From: Elusimicrobiota bacterium
GTDB taxonomy: Bacteria > Elusimicrobiota > Elusimicrobia > UBA1565 > UBA9628
Length of the DNA stretch: 10,757 nucleotides
Assembly (NCBI GenBank): GCA_023700845.1
Contig: JAMPYD010000039.1
Coordinates: 1-10,757, forward strand
Reading direction: 5' to 3'
How positions within the stretch are numbered: the stretch's first letter is position 1; every line of letters begins with the position of its first letter. A model generated the notes under the pieces. It was not told the origin of the DNA and ran no database searches. It was given only the letters and a program-made list of their open reading frames with translations. Below are positions 1 through 5,498 of this stretch, one piece after another. A program made the translations under genes and the position numbers.

Positions 1-4
1 ACCC

Positions 5-88
5 GCACGGGTGGTGGAACTGGCAGACACATACGCTTGAGGTGCGTACGCCCGAAAGGGTTTGGGGGTTCGAGTCCCCCCTCGTGCA
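5..88 (+). tRNA. tRNA-Leu (anticodon GAG)
   Basis: A complete class II tRNA with a long variable arm. The acceptor arms GCACGGG (5-11) and CTCGTGC (81-87) pair over 7 bp with one G-U, and A88 is the discriminator. The anticodon stem TACGC/GCGTA (32-36/44-48) encloses a 7-nt loop with GAG at 39-41, which reads CUC/CUU leucine codons. A variable-arm hairpin and a T arm with GGTTCGAGTCC are present. The bases after 88 are AG, so the 3' CCA is not encoded and must be added by tRNA nucleotidyltransferase. The promoter lies left of the window. Confidence 0.97.
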
Positions 89-98
89 AGATTAACGG

Positions 99-133
99 AC
101 CGCCGGTCCCGGAAACGGGGCCGGCGGTTTTTT
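99..133 (+). terminator. Rho-independent terminator after tRNA-Leu
   Basis: A 13-bp stem (99-111 with 116-128, one G-U at 107/120) is closed by a GAAA tetraloop (112-115) and followed directly by six T residues (128-133). It begins 10 nt after the tRNA end. The T run overlaps the stop codon of the convergent binding-protein gene. On the minus strand the same hairpin could form but has no U tract, so it should terminate mainly the tRNA transcript. Confidence 0.93.
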
Positions 134-1265
134 AATAGGCGACCTCGAATTTTTTTCCGGCGAAGTCGGCCTTCGTCATGGTGACGAGGCCGCTCAGGGT
201 GTCGCCCTTGGAGTCGAAGACGATGTTGCCGACCATCGTGCGCCGGCTCGTCCCGCGCACGGCCTCGAGCACCTTGCGCCGGTCGGGGCCGCCGGCCTTG
301 CGCAGGGCGTCGAGCGCCACGCGCGCGGCCTCGTAGCCGTAGTGGTCGAAGGTCCTCGGGACCGCCCCCGCGTATTTCTGCTGATAGCGCGCGACGAAGT
401 CCGCCGCGCTGGGGAGGGACTCGACGGGCACCCCGCCGACGGAAAAATAGGCGCCGTCGACGGCGGGGCCCGCGGTGGCGAACAGCTCCGGATTCTTGGC
501 GCCGTCGCCCGACAGGAACGTCCCGCTCCAGCCGGCCGCGCGCAGCTGATTGAGGAGCAGGCCCGCCTCCATGTACAGCCCGCCGAAGAACACCGCCTCG
601 GGGCGCTCCTCCGTGATCGTCCGGACGACCGCGGCGAAGTCCTTGTCCCCGCGGGAGACGGGCTCGAAGCCGAGGGCCTTGCCGCCCCTGCGGTCGAGCG
701 CGCCGCGGAAGGCCTCGGCCAGGCCGAGGCCGTAGGGGGTGCGGTCGTGGACGAGGACGAAGCGCCGCAGCGACAGCCGGTTGACCGCGTAATCGGCCGC
801 GTAGGCGGCCTGCACGTCGTCCGAGGGGGGGAGCCGGAAAATGACCCGCTCGCCGCCCCAGCCCGGCCCGTCCTGCTGGAAGGTCAATTGGGTCGCGGTC
901 GCCGAGGGGGTGATCATCGCGAGCGGCGCCTGGGCGTACACGCGCGCGGCCTCGATCGCGCAGCCGGAGGTCATGTGCCCGATCACGGCGAACACGGCGG
1001 GATCGTCGACGGCGCGCCGGGCCGCGGCGGCGGCCTCGAAGGGGTCGGCCTTGTCGTCGAGCACCACGACCTCGACGGGCGCGAGCCCGCGCTCGGCGGC
1101 CTCGTCCTCGACCGCCATGCGCACGGAGCGCTCGAGGCCCTGGCCCTCCCCGCCCATGTCCCCGGTCATCGGCGCGGCGACGACGAGCCGCGCCGGGCCG
1201 CCTCCGTCGGGCGAGCAGGCGCACGCGAGGGCCATGACGGCGACGAGGACCGTTCGTCGGGGCAT
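132..1265 (-). CDS. LivK-type ABC transporter substrate-binding lipoprotein
   Basis: Encodes a 377-aa periplasmic-binding-fold protein of the branched-chain amino acid/amide family (Peripla_BP_6, type I). The mature N-terminus LVVAAPMTG, then the G-x-G-x-x-x-E region, the VIGHMTSG stretch and the MITPSATAT stretch are typical of the first lobe and hinge. The second lobe carries the YGLGLAEAF and VFFGGLY segments. The start MPRRTVLVAV gives a signal peptide with a hydrophobic core ending at Cys15/Cys17, suggesting a lipoprotein, although neither cysteine has an ideal lipobox. The open frame extends far upstream, but that part is antisense to the next gene and lacks a signal-peptide context. 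A start 9 codons earlier (ATG at 1292) is possible. No permease or ATPase gene is in the window, so the ligand is unknown; an amino acid, amide or similar small molecule is inferred from the family. Confidence 0.9.
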   Translation of the reverse strand: MPRRTVLVAVMALACACSPDGGGPARLVVAAPMTGDMGGEGQGLERSVRMAVEDEAAERGLAPVEVVVLDDKADPFEAAAAARRAVDDPAVFAVIGHMTSGCAIEAARVYAQAPLAMITPSATATQLTFQQDGPGWGGERVIFRLPPSDDVQAAYAADYAVNRLSLRRFVLVHDRTPYGLGLAEAFRGALDRRGGKALGFEPVSRGDKDFAAVVRTITEERPEAVFFGGLYMEAGLLLNQLRAAGWSGTFLSGDGAKNPELFATAGPAVDGAYFSVGGVPVESLPSAADFVARYQQKYAGAVPRTFDHYGYEAARVALDALRKAGGPDRRKVLEAVRGTSRRTMVGNIVFDSKGDTLSGLVTMTKADFAGKKFEVAY

Positions 1266-1271
1266 GTCCTC

Positions 1272-1277
1272 AGTGTA
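1272..1277 (-). promoter_or_regulatory. -10-like element for the binding-protein gene
   Basis: Read on the minus strand this is TACACT (4/6 match, with the key T1, A2 and T6), ending exactly 6 nt before the ATG at 1265. Transcription would begin at or next to the start codon. No convincing -35 is visible. A GAGG lies only 2 nt from the ATG, too close for a normal Shine-Dalgarno site. Confidence 0.45.
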
Positions 1278-1286
1278 CGAAAAAGT

Positions 1287-1292
1287 TATCAT
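1287..1292 (+). promoter_or_regulatory. -10-like element for the MBL-fold gene
   Basis: TATCAT (5/6 match to TATAAT) ends 6 nt before the GTG at 1299, placing the likely transcription start on the start codon. The position 17 nt upstream (ATGTCC, 1264-1269) is only a weak -35 and lies across the divergent gene's start codon. No Shine-Dalgarno sequence precedes the GTG. Confidence 0.5.
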
Positions 1293-1298
1293 CAGTGC

Positions 1299-1892
1299 GT
1301 GATACAGCTCATCGAAGGCGCGTACGCCTGGTCGGCGTTCAACGCGGAGAAGAAGTTCAACTTCAACGGCCACATCCTGCGCACGTCCGAGGGCACGGTC
1401 ATCGTCGACCCCGTGGCGTTCTCGCCCGACGACCTCTCGTATCTCGAGGCCGCGGGCCTCAAGCCCGACGCGCTCGTGATCACCAATCGGAATCATGTCC
1501 GCGAACGCGAGTCCGTCCTCCGGCGCTGGAAGATCCCGACCGTGCTTCATGAGCTCGAGGTCCCGGAGGCCGGCGTCTCCCCCGACAAGACGGTCAAGGA
1601 CGGCGACAAGGTCCACGGTCTCGTGTGCGTCCACCTTCCGGGCAAGTCTCCGGGGGAGATCGCGCTGTACTGGCCGGAGCGGCGGCTTTTCCTCCTCGGC
1701 GACGCCCTGATCGCGCCGGGAGGCAGGCTCAGGACCGTCCCGCCCGAGAAGCAGGACGACCCCGCGGCGCTCAAGCGCTCCCTCGCGCTCCTGCGGACCT
1801 ACGACTTCGACCACCTCCTCGTCGGCGACGGCGATCCCGTGCTCGGCGACGCCAAGACCGCCGTCGTCGCCTTCCTGAACCAGGGCGCATGA
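1299..1892 (+). CDS. degenerate metallo-beta-lactamase-fold protein
   Basis: Encodes 197 aa. GTG 1299 is the only reasonable start: the open frame further left is antisense to the binding-protein gene, and the MBL-like sequence begins here. The order of strands and motifs follows the MBL hydrolase fold: HILRTSEGTVIVDPVAF (about 25-41), ALVITNRNHVRE (58-69), HLPGKSPGEIALYWPE (112-127), FLLGDAL (131-137) and LLVGDGDP near the C-terminus. The zinc-binding positions are replaced: HxHxDH reads N63-R-N65-H-V-R68, the GHT motif reads G115-K116-S117, and the C-terminal GHG reads GDG. Asp135 is kept. It is therefore probably not a classical two-zinc hydrolase. I believe similar 'TNRNH/PGKxPGE' proteins exist in other bacteria, but I cannot name a function. 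It overlaps the next gene by ATGA. Confidence 0.8.
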   Translation: MIQLIEGAYAWSAFNAEKKFNFNGHILRTSEGTVIVDPVAFSPDDLSYLEAAGLKPDALVITNRNHVRERESVLRRWKIPTVLHELEVPEAGVSPDKTVKDGDKVHGLVCVHLPGKSPGEIALYWPERRLFLLGDALIAPGGRLRTVPPEKQDDPAALKRSLALLRTYDFDHLLVGDGDPVLGDAKTAVVAFLNQGA

Positions 1893-2302
1893 GGCGCTTC
1901 TCCTGCCGGATCTACGGCGTGCTGCGCGAGGGCGACAAGGTCCTGCTCACGCGGTCGCGCTTCGGAGACAGCACCTTCATCAACTTCCCCGGCGGCGGCG
2001 TGGAGATCGAGGAGGCGCCCGGGGACGCCCTGCGCCGCGAGTTCCTCGAGGAGACCGGCCTCGCGATCCGCCTCGTGCGCACCTTGTACGCCAACCAGGA
2101 GGCGCACCTCTCCACGGCGGCGCCGATCCAGATCGTGTCGGTGTACTGGCTGGTCGAGCGGGTCTCGGGGGAGCTGCGGCTGACCGGCAACGGGGAGGAC
2201 GTGCTCGAGCTGTTCTGGCGGGACCTGACGGACCTGCCCCTCAAGGAGATGTTCCCGGCCGAGGTGGAGTTTTCGCGCCGTCTTCCCGCGCTCCTGGCCT
2301 GA
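1889..2302 (+). CDS. NUDIX hydrolase
   Basis: Encodes 137 aa, a single Nudix domain of normal size. The Nudix box is perfect: G36-x5-E42-x7-R50-E51-F-L-E54-E55-T-G57-L58, where the glutamates bind Mg2+ for hydrolysis of a nucleoside diphosphate linked to another group. It is preceded by the typical N-F-P-G-G-G strand-turn. The substrate cannot be told from sequence; small Nudix proteins of this form act on damaged nucleotides, nucleotide sugars or similar compounds. The ATG lies in the ATGA overlap with the upstream MBL-fold gene, so the two are likely co-transcribed and translationally coupled, which hints that the pair works on related metabolites (inference). Confidence 0.93.
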   Translation: MRRFSCRIYGVLREGDKVLLTRSRFGDSTFINFPGGGVEIEEAPGDALRREFLEETGLAIRLVRTLYANQEAHLSTAAPIQIVSVYWLVERVSGELRLTGNGEDVLELFWRDLTDLPLKEMFPAEVEFSRRLPALLA

Positions 2303-2313
2303 GGGCTTCGCCC

Positions 2314-2342
2314 TTGAATTCCGCGCGGTCCGGGGCTATCCT
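2314..2342 (+). promoter_or_regulatory. sigma70-type promoter of the secreted-protein gene
   Basis: TTGAAT (2314-2319), a 17-nt spacer and TATCCT (2337-2342) form a recognisable -35/-10 pair. The -10 ends 6 nt before the GTG at 2349, so transcription should start at or beside the start codon. There is no Shine-Dalgarno sequence in the gap. Confidence 0.65.
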
Positions 2343-2348
2343 TCCGTC

Positions 2349-3035
2349 GTGAAGGCTTCGATCACGGCTCTCGCGCTGTTCTGCGCGCTCCCCGCCGCCG
2401 CCGGCCCCGCCGGTCCGGTCGACGCGCACGCCGCTCCGGCCACGAGCTATTCGGGGGCCTATCTCGGGATGGTGTCCCGGTCCCTGTCCGCCGACCCGCT
2501 CTTCGGCTCGCGCCTGCTCGATTCGTTCGACCTGCATCTGCGCTCCGTGACGGCGATGACGGCTCCGCGCGCGGTGGCCGATTATCTGGAGGTCGCGGTG
2601 GTCGGCGCGGGGGTGAGCTCGCCGGCGGCGCTGCGGGCCTCTCTCGGCCGGGAGCCGATGGAGCCTCAGCGCGCGGCGGCGCTTCTGCTCGCCCACGCGC
2701 TCGCGCGGCCCGAGCAGTTCCGCGAGGTGCTCGACGGCCTGGAGGCGAGCAAGGCGGGGCTCGGAAAGCACACGGCCAAGCTCCTGCGCGAGGCGAACGG
2801 CCGCGGGGACCGGGGCCTGATCGCCGCCCTGCGGGCGCGGGGGGAGGTCAAGCCGAGGGGGCCGGAATCGACGTACGACCGCTTCGGCCAGCTCGACCGG
2901 ATGTTCGACGGCGGCGGCTCGGACGGGCGCGACACGGTCTCGATCTCCGGCCCGGTGGCCGTCCCGGCCGGCTTCGACGGCTACGGCCCGGACGGCCGGC
3001 CCCGGCGCTCCGGGCTCGGCCCCACGCGCGAGTAG
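2349..3035 (+). CDS. secreted protein of unknown function
   Basis: Encodes 228 aa. I do not recognise a family. Residues 1-19 form a signal peptide: Lys2, a hydrophobic stretch (ITALALFCALPAAA) and small residues suitable for signal peptidase I. The body, about 50-170, looks mostly helical, rich in Ala, Leu and Arg, with no catalytic motif or cysteine pair. The last 40 residues are Gly/Pro/Asp/Arg-rich and probably disordered. GTG is chosen because it gives the signal peptide and sits 6 nt after a good -10 element. The stop codon abuts the -35 of the tRNA-Ala promoter. Codon use resembles the neighbours, so it is likely a genuine resident gene. Confidence 0.78.
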   Translation: MKASITALALFCALPAAAGPAGPVDAHAAPATSYSGAYLGMVSRSLSADPLFGSRLLDSFDLHLRSVTAMTAPRAVADYLEVAVVGAGVSSPAALRASLGREPMEPQRAAALLLAHALARPEQFREVLDGLEASKAGLGKHTAKLLREANGRGDRGLIAALRARGEVKPRGPESTYDRFGQLDRMFDGGGSDGRDTVSISGPVAVPAGFDGYGPDGRPRRSGLGPTRE

Positions 3036-3064
3036 TTGAGAGAGCCGCGCCAATCTGGTAGAAT
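3036..3064 (+). promoter_or_regulatory. strong promoter of tRNA-Ala
   Basis: TTGAGA (3036-3041, 5/6 match), an exactly 17-nt spacer and TAGAAT (3059-3064, 5/6 match) with an extended -10 TGG just before it (3056-3058). Transcription would start about 3071, a few bases before the tRNA at 3074. The -35 begins on the base after the upstream stop codon. Confidence 0.88.
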
Positions 3065-3073
3065 CTGGCTCAC

Positions 3074-3149
3074 GGGCCTTTAGCTCAGCTGGGAGAGCGC
3101 CTGCATGGCATGCAGGAGGTCAGCGGTTCGATCCCGCTAAGGTCCACCA
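3074..3149 (+). tRNA. tRNA-Ala (anticodon GGC)
   Basis: A complete 76-nt class I tRNA. The acceptor arm GGGCCTT (3074-3080) pairs with AAGGTCC (3139-3145), A3146 is the discriminator, and CCA is encoded (3147-3149). The anticodon stem CCTGC/GCAGG (3100-3104/3112-3116) encloses GGC at 3107-3109, reading GCC/GCU. A D arm with AGCTCAGCTGGGAGAGC and a T arm with GGTTCGATCC are present. Unlike the tRNA-Leu at the window start, CCA is genomically encoded here. Confidence 0.98.
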
Positions 3150-3217
3150 CTCGCCCCCTGCGATTTTCAGGGCGGCCGTCGAGACGGCAACGACGGGGGC
3201 GAGTGGTTTCTTTTTTT
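3147..3217 (+). terminator. terminator of tRNA-Ala with branched stem
   Basis: A perfect 12-bp stem joins 3147-3158 with 3195-3206 and is followed by a T-rich tract (3207-3217, one C). The left arm begins with the CCA end of the tRNA. The 36-nt interior contains a hairpin GCCGTC/GACGGC (3175-3180/3183-3188). An alternative hairpin CCCTG/CAGGG (3156-3160/3168-3172) would compete with the base of the main stem. The outer stem with its U tract is a good intrinsic terminator even though the loop is large. Confidence 0.8.
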
Positions 3218-3231
3218 AGCGCGGAAATGTC

Positions 3232-3237
3232 TATACT
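3232..3237 (+). promoter_or_regulatory. -10 element of the SGNH hydrolase gene
   Basis: TATACT (5/6 match) ends 6 nt before the GTG at 3244. The region where a -35 would lie is the T-rich tail of the preceding terminator and shows no clear TTGACA. There is no Shine-Dalgarno site before the GTG, so a leaderless start is likely. Confidence 0.55.
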
Positions 3238-3243
3238 CGACTG

Positions 3244-4332
3244 GTGAGCGAAGAGCGCCGCCCAGGCCGGAAGACCTCGACGCCCGCGCCGGCGAGGCGG
3301 CTCGCCGCGGGCGCTCTCCTGGCGGCCGCCACCGCGCTCGCGCTCGTCATGATGGAGGGCGCCGCGTTCGTCTTCAACGCCGCGTCCGGCGGCCAGACGC
3401 TCCCGTTTCTCGTCGACGGCGAGATGCTGCGCGGCCGGCCGGAGGGGAGAAGCCTCGGCTACCTGGACCCGCTGCTGGGCGCCGTTCACGATCCCTCCGA
3501 GCTGGCGACGCACGGCCACCGGATTTTCCACGGCTTCGAGGTCCACGGCGACCCCGACGACCGGAGGGCCCTTCGGATTGTCGCGCTGGGGGGCTCGACG
3601 ACCGAGGCGTTCGCCGGGGACTGGCCCAAGGCCCTCTATGAGGAGTGCCGGAGGAGGAATATCCCGGTCGTCCTGTTCAACGGCGGGGTCTCCGGCCACG
3701 GCTCCGCCCAGGAGCTGCTCAAGCTCCTGCGCGACGGCCTCCTGCTGCGCCCGGACGTGGTCGTCTCCTATGACGGCGTCAACGACCGGGGCTCCGAATC
3801 CGGCGGGGGGGATCGGCGCCGCCGGCTGGCTCATCCCGTCCACTCCCGGGTCTTCACGCGGCTCCTGGGGGAGGGAGCCTCCCCTTTTCTGCCCAACGCC
3901 GTCCTCCTTCTGCGCCGCGCCTTTTTCTCCGGAAGCTCCGTCCAGGGGATCGAGTGGGGCGTGCCGGACGGCCTGACGCCGGCGGCGGAGTGGCTGCTGA
4001 ACGTCCGCGCGATGAACGCCCTCGCTTCCGAGTTCGGATTTCATTACGTCGGGTTCCTCCAGCCGGCCTTCGGCGTGGGGGGCCGCCGCCCGTCCCGCGA
4101 GGCGGAGGCCCGGCTGAACGTCCCCGACGGAGTGCGCCGCAGCCTCGACGCCTTTTACGGCGAGGCGTCCCGCCTCGTGCCCTCCCGGAGGTATCTCGTC
4201 GACTTCACGGGCGTGCTCGGGGGCCGCGACGAACACTACCGCGATTTCTGCCACCTCGACGAGGACGGCAACCGCCTCGTGGGCCGGGCCGTGTTCCGCG
4301 AGCTCGAATCGCGCCGCTGGCTGGAGCGCTGA
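3244..4332 (+). CDS. membrane-anchored SGNH/GDSL-type hydrolase
   Basis: Encodes 362 aa. An Arg-rich N-terminus is followed by one hydrophobic segment (about 20-44), giving an uncleaved anchor or signal sequence with the rest outside the membrane. The SGNH blocks are in order: block I VALGGSTTEAF with nucleophile Ser118, block II FNGGVSGHGS with Gly147/148, block III YDGVND with Asn180, and block V DFCHLDEDGN with Asp334 and His337. This supports an esterase or acyl-transferase-like hydrolase acting on acylated envelope carbohydrate or lipid (family inference; substrate unknown). The block I sequence GGSTT is the form seen in envelope-associated SGNH proteins rather than classical GDSL lipases. 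GTG is used as start because it gives the N-terminal charged-hydrophobic layout and follows the -10. It stands alone between tRNA-Ala and a separately promoted gene. Confidence 0.87.
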   Translation: MSEERRPGRKTSTPAPARRLAAGALLAAATALALVMMEGAAFVFNAASGGQTLPFLVDGEMLRGRPEGRSLGYLDPLLGAVHDPSELATHGHRIFHGFEVHGDPDDRRALRIVALGGSTTEAFAGDWPKALYEECRRRNIPVVLFNGGVSGHGSAQELLKLLRDGLLLRPDVVVSYDGVNDRGSESGGGDRRRRLAHPVHSRVFTRLLGEGASPFLPNAVLLLRRAFFSGSSVQGIEWGVPDGLTPAAEWLLNVRAMNALASEFGFHYVGFLQPAFGVGGRRPSREAEARLNVPDGVRRSLDAFYGEASRLVPSRRYLVDFTGVLGGRDEHYRDFCHLDEDGNRLVGRAVFRELESRRWLER

Positions 4333-4339
4333 CCCCCGC

Positions 4340-4361
4340 GTTCACCGGACGTTCACATTTT
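4340..4361 (+). promoter_or_regulatory. Pho-box-like 11-bp direct repeat
   Basis: CGTTCAC occurs twice (4339-4345 and 4350-4356) with an 11-bp period, one helical turn. Written as 11-nt units these are GTTCACCGGAC and GTTCACATTTT; a weaker third unit starts GTTGGG at 4362. Tandem 11-nt units beginning GTTCAC resemble the PHO boxes bound by PhoP/PhoB-type regulators (known from Streptomyces and, in related form, enterics). They lie just upstream of a TATATCCT -10 region (4391-4398) that lacks a -35, as expected for an activated promoter. The binding factor is an inference. Confidence 0.35.
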
Positions 4362-4390
4362 GTTGGGTCGCGCTCGTTCGGCGGAAAGGC

Positions 4391-4411
4391 TATATCCTTG
4401 ATGAGAGGTGA
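4391..4411 (+). promoter_or_regulatory. -10 region and Shine-Dalgarno of the helical unknown gene
   Basis: Overlapping -10-like hexamers TATATC (4391-4396) and TATCCT (4393-4398) are followed by GAGGTGA (4405-4411), a good Shine-Dalgarno sequence 6 nt before the ATG at 4418. An ATG at 4401 is in another frame. This is the only first gene in the window with a conventional ribosome binding site. Confidence 0.55.
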
Positions 4412-4417
4412 GACATC

Positions 4418-4861
4418 ATGGATGAGCTTCGACTGGTGCAGCTGACGAAGGAGATGGTCGCGGAGGAGTTGCGTTTATTAGGGGATCCGTGCGCCGCCGC
4501 CGCCGCCGTCGTGCGCAAGACGCTGATGGCCGCTTTGCAGGGCGCCGCCCCCGGCGACACGCCGCCGGCGCGCGTGATCGAGGACGCGGTGAAGGGGGCG
4601 ATGACGGCGCTGCTCCTCGCCGACCACAGCATGACCCGGGGCGCGATCCTCATCCTCGAGGCCGTGATGGACACCGCCTCCAAGCGCGACCTCGACCCGA
4701 CGGACAGCATGCGCGCGGCGCTGAAGGGGCTGGCCGATCTGCGTCGCTTCGTGGACCCCTCGCGCATCGACGACATCCGTCTCGAGATCGAGGCCCATTA
4801 CATGGGCGCGGGCGAGGTGTTCATGGAGTACCTGCGGGGCGTCTCGGTCCCCAAGCGCTGA
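4418..4861 (+). CDS. small helical protein of unknown function
   Basis: Encodes 147 aa with no signal peptide or membrane segment; probably cytoplasmic and all-helical. I do not recognise a family. Residues 1-22 and 30-70 form amphipathic helices, with five alanines encoded by GCC/GCC-like triplets at 26-30 after a single Cys25. The region 75-145 contains two or three further helices with many Asp, Arg and Glu residues. A strong Shine-Dalgarno sequence fixes the start. The upstream direct repeat suggests regulated expression, possibly by phosphate (inference). It is followed by a separate promoter for the VanX operon, so it is probably monocistronic. Confidence 0.72.
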   Translation: MDELRLVQLTKEMVAEELRLLGDPCAAAAAVVRKTLMAALQGAAPGDTPPARVIEDAVKGAMTALLLADHSMTRGAILILEAVMDTASKRDLDPTDSMRAALKGLADLRRFVDPSRIDDIRLEIEAHYMGAGEVFMEYLRGVSVPKR

Positions 4862-4893
4862 CGGCGCCGCGGTTGCGGCCCCGGCGGGGGGTC

Positions 4894-4902
4894 TGCTACG
4901 AT
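4894..4902 (+). promoter_or_regulatory. extended -10 promoter of the dipeptidase operon
   Basis: TGC followed by TACGAT (4897-4902) forms an extended -10; a weak TTGCGG (4873-4878) lies 18 nt upstream. The hexamer ends 5 nt before the GTG at 4908, again placing the RNA start near the first codon. An ATG at 4901 overlaps it but opens a different, non-homologous frame. Confidence 0.5.
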
Positions 4903-4907
4903 GGGGC

Positions 4908-5498
4908 GTGCTCACGGCACTCCTCGTGATGACCGCGCTGCCCCTCGCCGACCCGCTGATCGACCTTCAGGCCTTGATTCCGGACGCGGTACTGGACATC
5001 CGCTACGCGACCAAGGAGAACCTGACGGGGAGGCCGCTGTACCCGTTCGCGGCCGCCTTTTTGCGCCGCTCGGCCGCGGAGAAGCTCGCGAAGGCCGCGG
5101 CCGGTCTGCGCGCGAAGGGCCTGCGCCTCGTGATCTACGACGCGTACCGGCCCTTGTCCGTCCAGGCGGCCTTGTGGCGCGCCAAGCCGGACGCGCGCTT
5201 CGTCGCGAACCCCGCGAAGGGGTCCTCTCATAACCGCGCCGGCGCGATCGACGCCGCCCTCGCGGACGCGTCGGGCAAGGCCCTTCCGATGCCGTCCGCG
5301 TTCGACGACTTCGGCCCATTCGCGCGCCACGGCGCCGCGGGGGTTCCGGCGGAGGCCCGCCGCAACGCGGAGACGCTCAAGGCCGCCCTCGAGGCCGCCG
5401 GCTTCGTCTCCCTCGCCGACGAGTGGTGGCATTACCGCGACCGCGACGCGCTCGAGTGGCCCCTGCTGGACATTCCGTTTGAACAGGTGACCCGATGA
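4908..5498 (+). CDS. VanX/DdpX-type D-Ala-D-Ala dipeptidase (peptidase M15)
   Basis: Encodes 196 aa, close to VanX length (about 202). The zinc and catalytic motifs are all present: DAYRP with Arg81 (equivalent to VanX Arg71), SSHNRAGAID with zinc ligands His108 and Asp115 in the SxHxxGxAxD pattern, and EWWHYRD with catalytic Glu172 and zinc ligand His175. The enzyme hydrolyses D-Ala-D-Ala dipeptide. The first 14 residues are hydrophobic (LTALLVMTALPLA) but have no positive charge, so export is uncertain. No vanA, vanH, vanR or vanS gene is nearby, so a role in peptidoglycan or D-amino-acid recycling is more likely than glycopeptide resistance (inference). First gene of a four-gene operon; its stop overlaps the next ATG. 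Confidence 0.93.
   Translation: MLTALLVMTALPLADPLIDLQALIPDAVLDIRYATKENLTGRPLYPFAAAFLRRSAAEKLAKAAAGLRAKGLRLVIYDAYRPLSVQAALWRAKPDARFVANPAKGSSHNRAGAIDAALADASGKALPMPSAFDDFGPFARHGAAGVPAEARRNAETLKAALEAAGFVSLADEWWHYRDRDALEWPLLDIPFEQVTR

Noticed and set aside
342..1298. Upstream extension of the MBL-fold frame
   Set aside because: Antisense to the binding protein, with low-complexity Gly/Arg/Glu translation and no recognisable domain; the MBL sequence begins at GTG 1299.
1266..1814. Upstream extension of the binding-protein frame to a 560-aa ORF
   Set aside because: The extra 183 codons are antisense to the MBL-fold gene, have Arg/Glu/Gly-biased composition typical of shadow frames in GC-rich DNA, and would bury a clear signal peptide.
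2302..2314. Small hairpin AGGGC-TTC-GCCCT after the NUDIX stop as a terminator
   Set aside because: Only 5 bp with a 3-nt loop and no T run; it overlaps the next promoter's -35, so termination is not convincing.
3085..4254. 389-aa minus-strand ORF across tRNA-Ala and the SGNH gene
   Set aside because: It would read through the tRNA and its terminator and is antisense to a gene with clear catalytic blocks.
4492..4508. GCC trinucleotide run as a phase-variation repeat
   Set aside because: It is a triplet repeat inside a coding frame, so length change keeps the frame, and such runs are expected in Ala-rich proteins at this GC content.
4908..5498. Glycopeptide resistance determinant (vanX)
   Set aside because: No vanA/vanH ligase-dehydrogenase or vanRS genes are present; standalone VanX-like dipeptidases occur widely as housekeeping enzymes.
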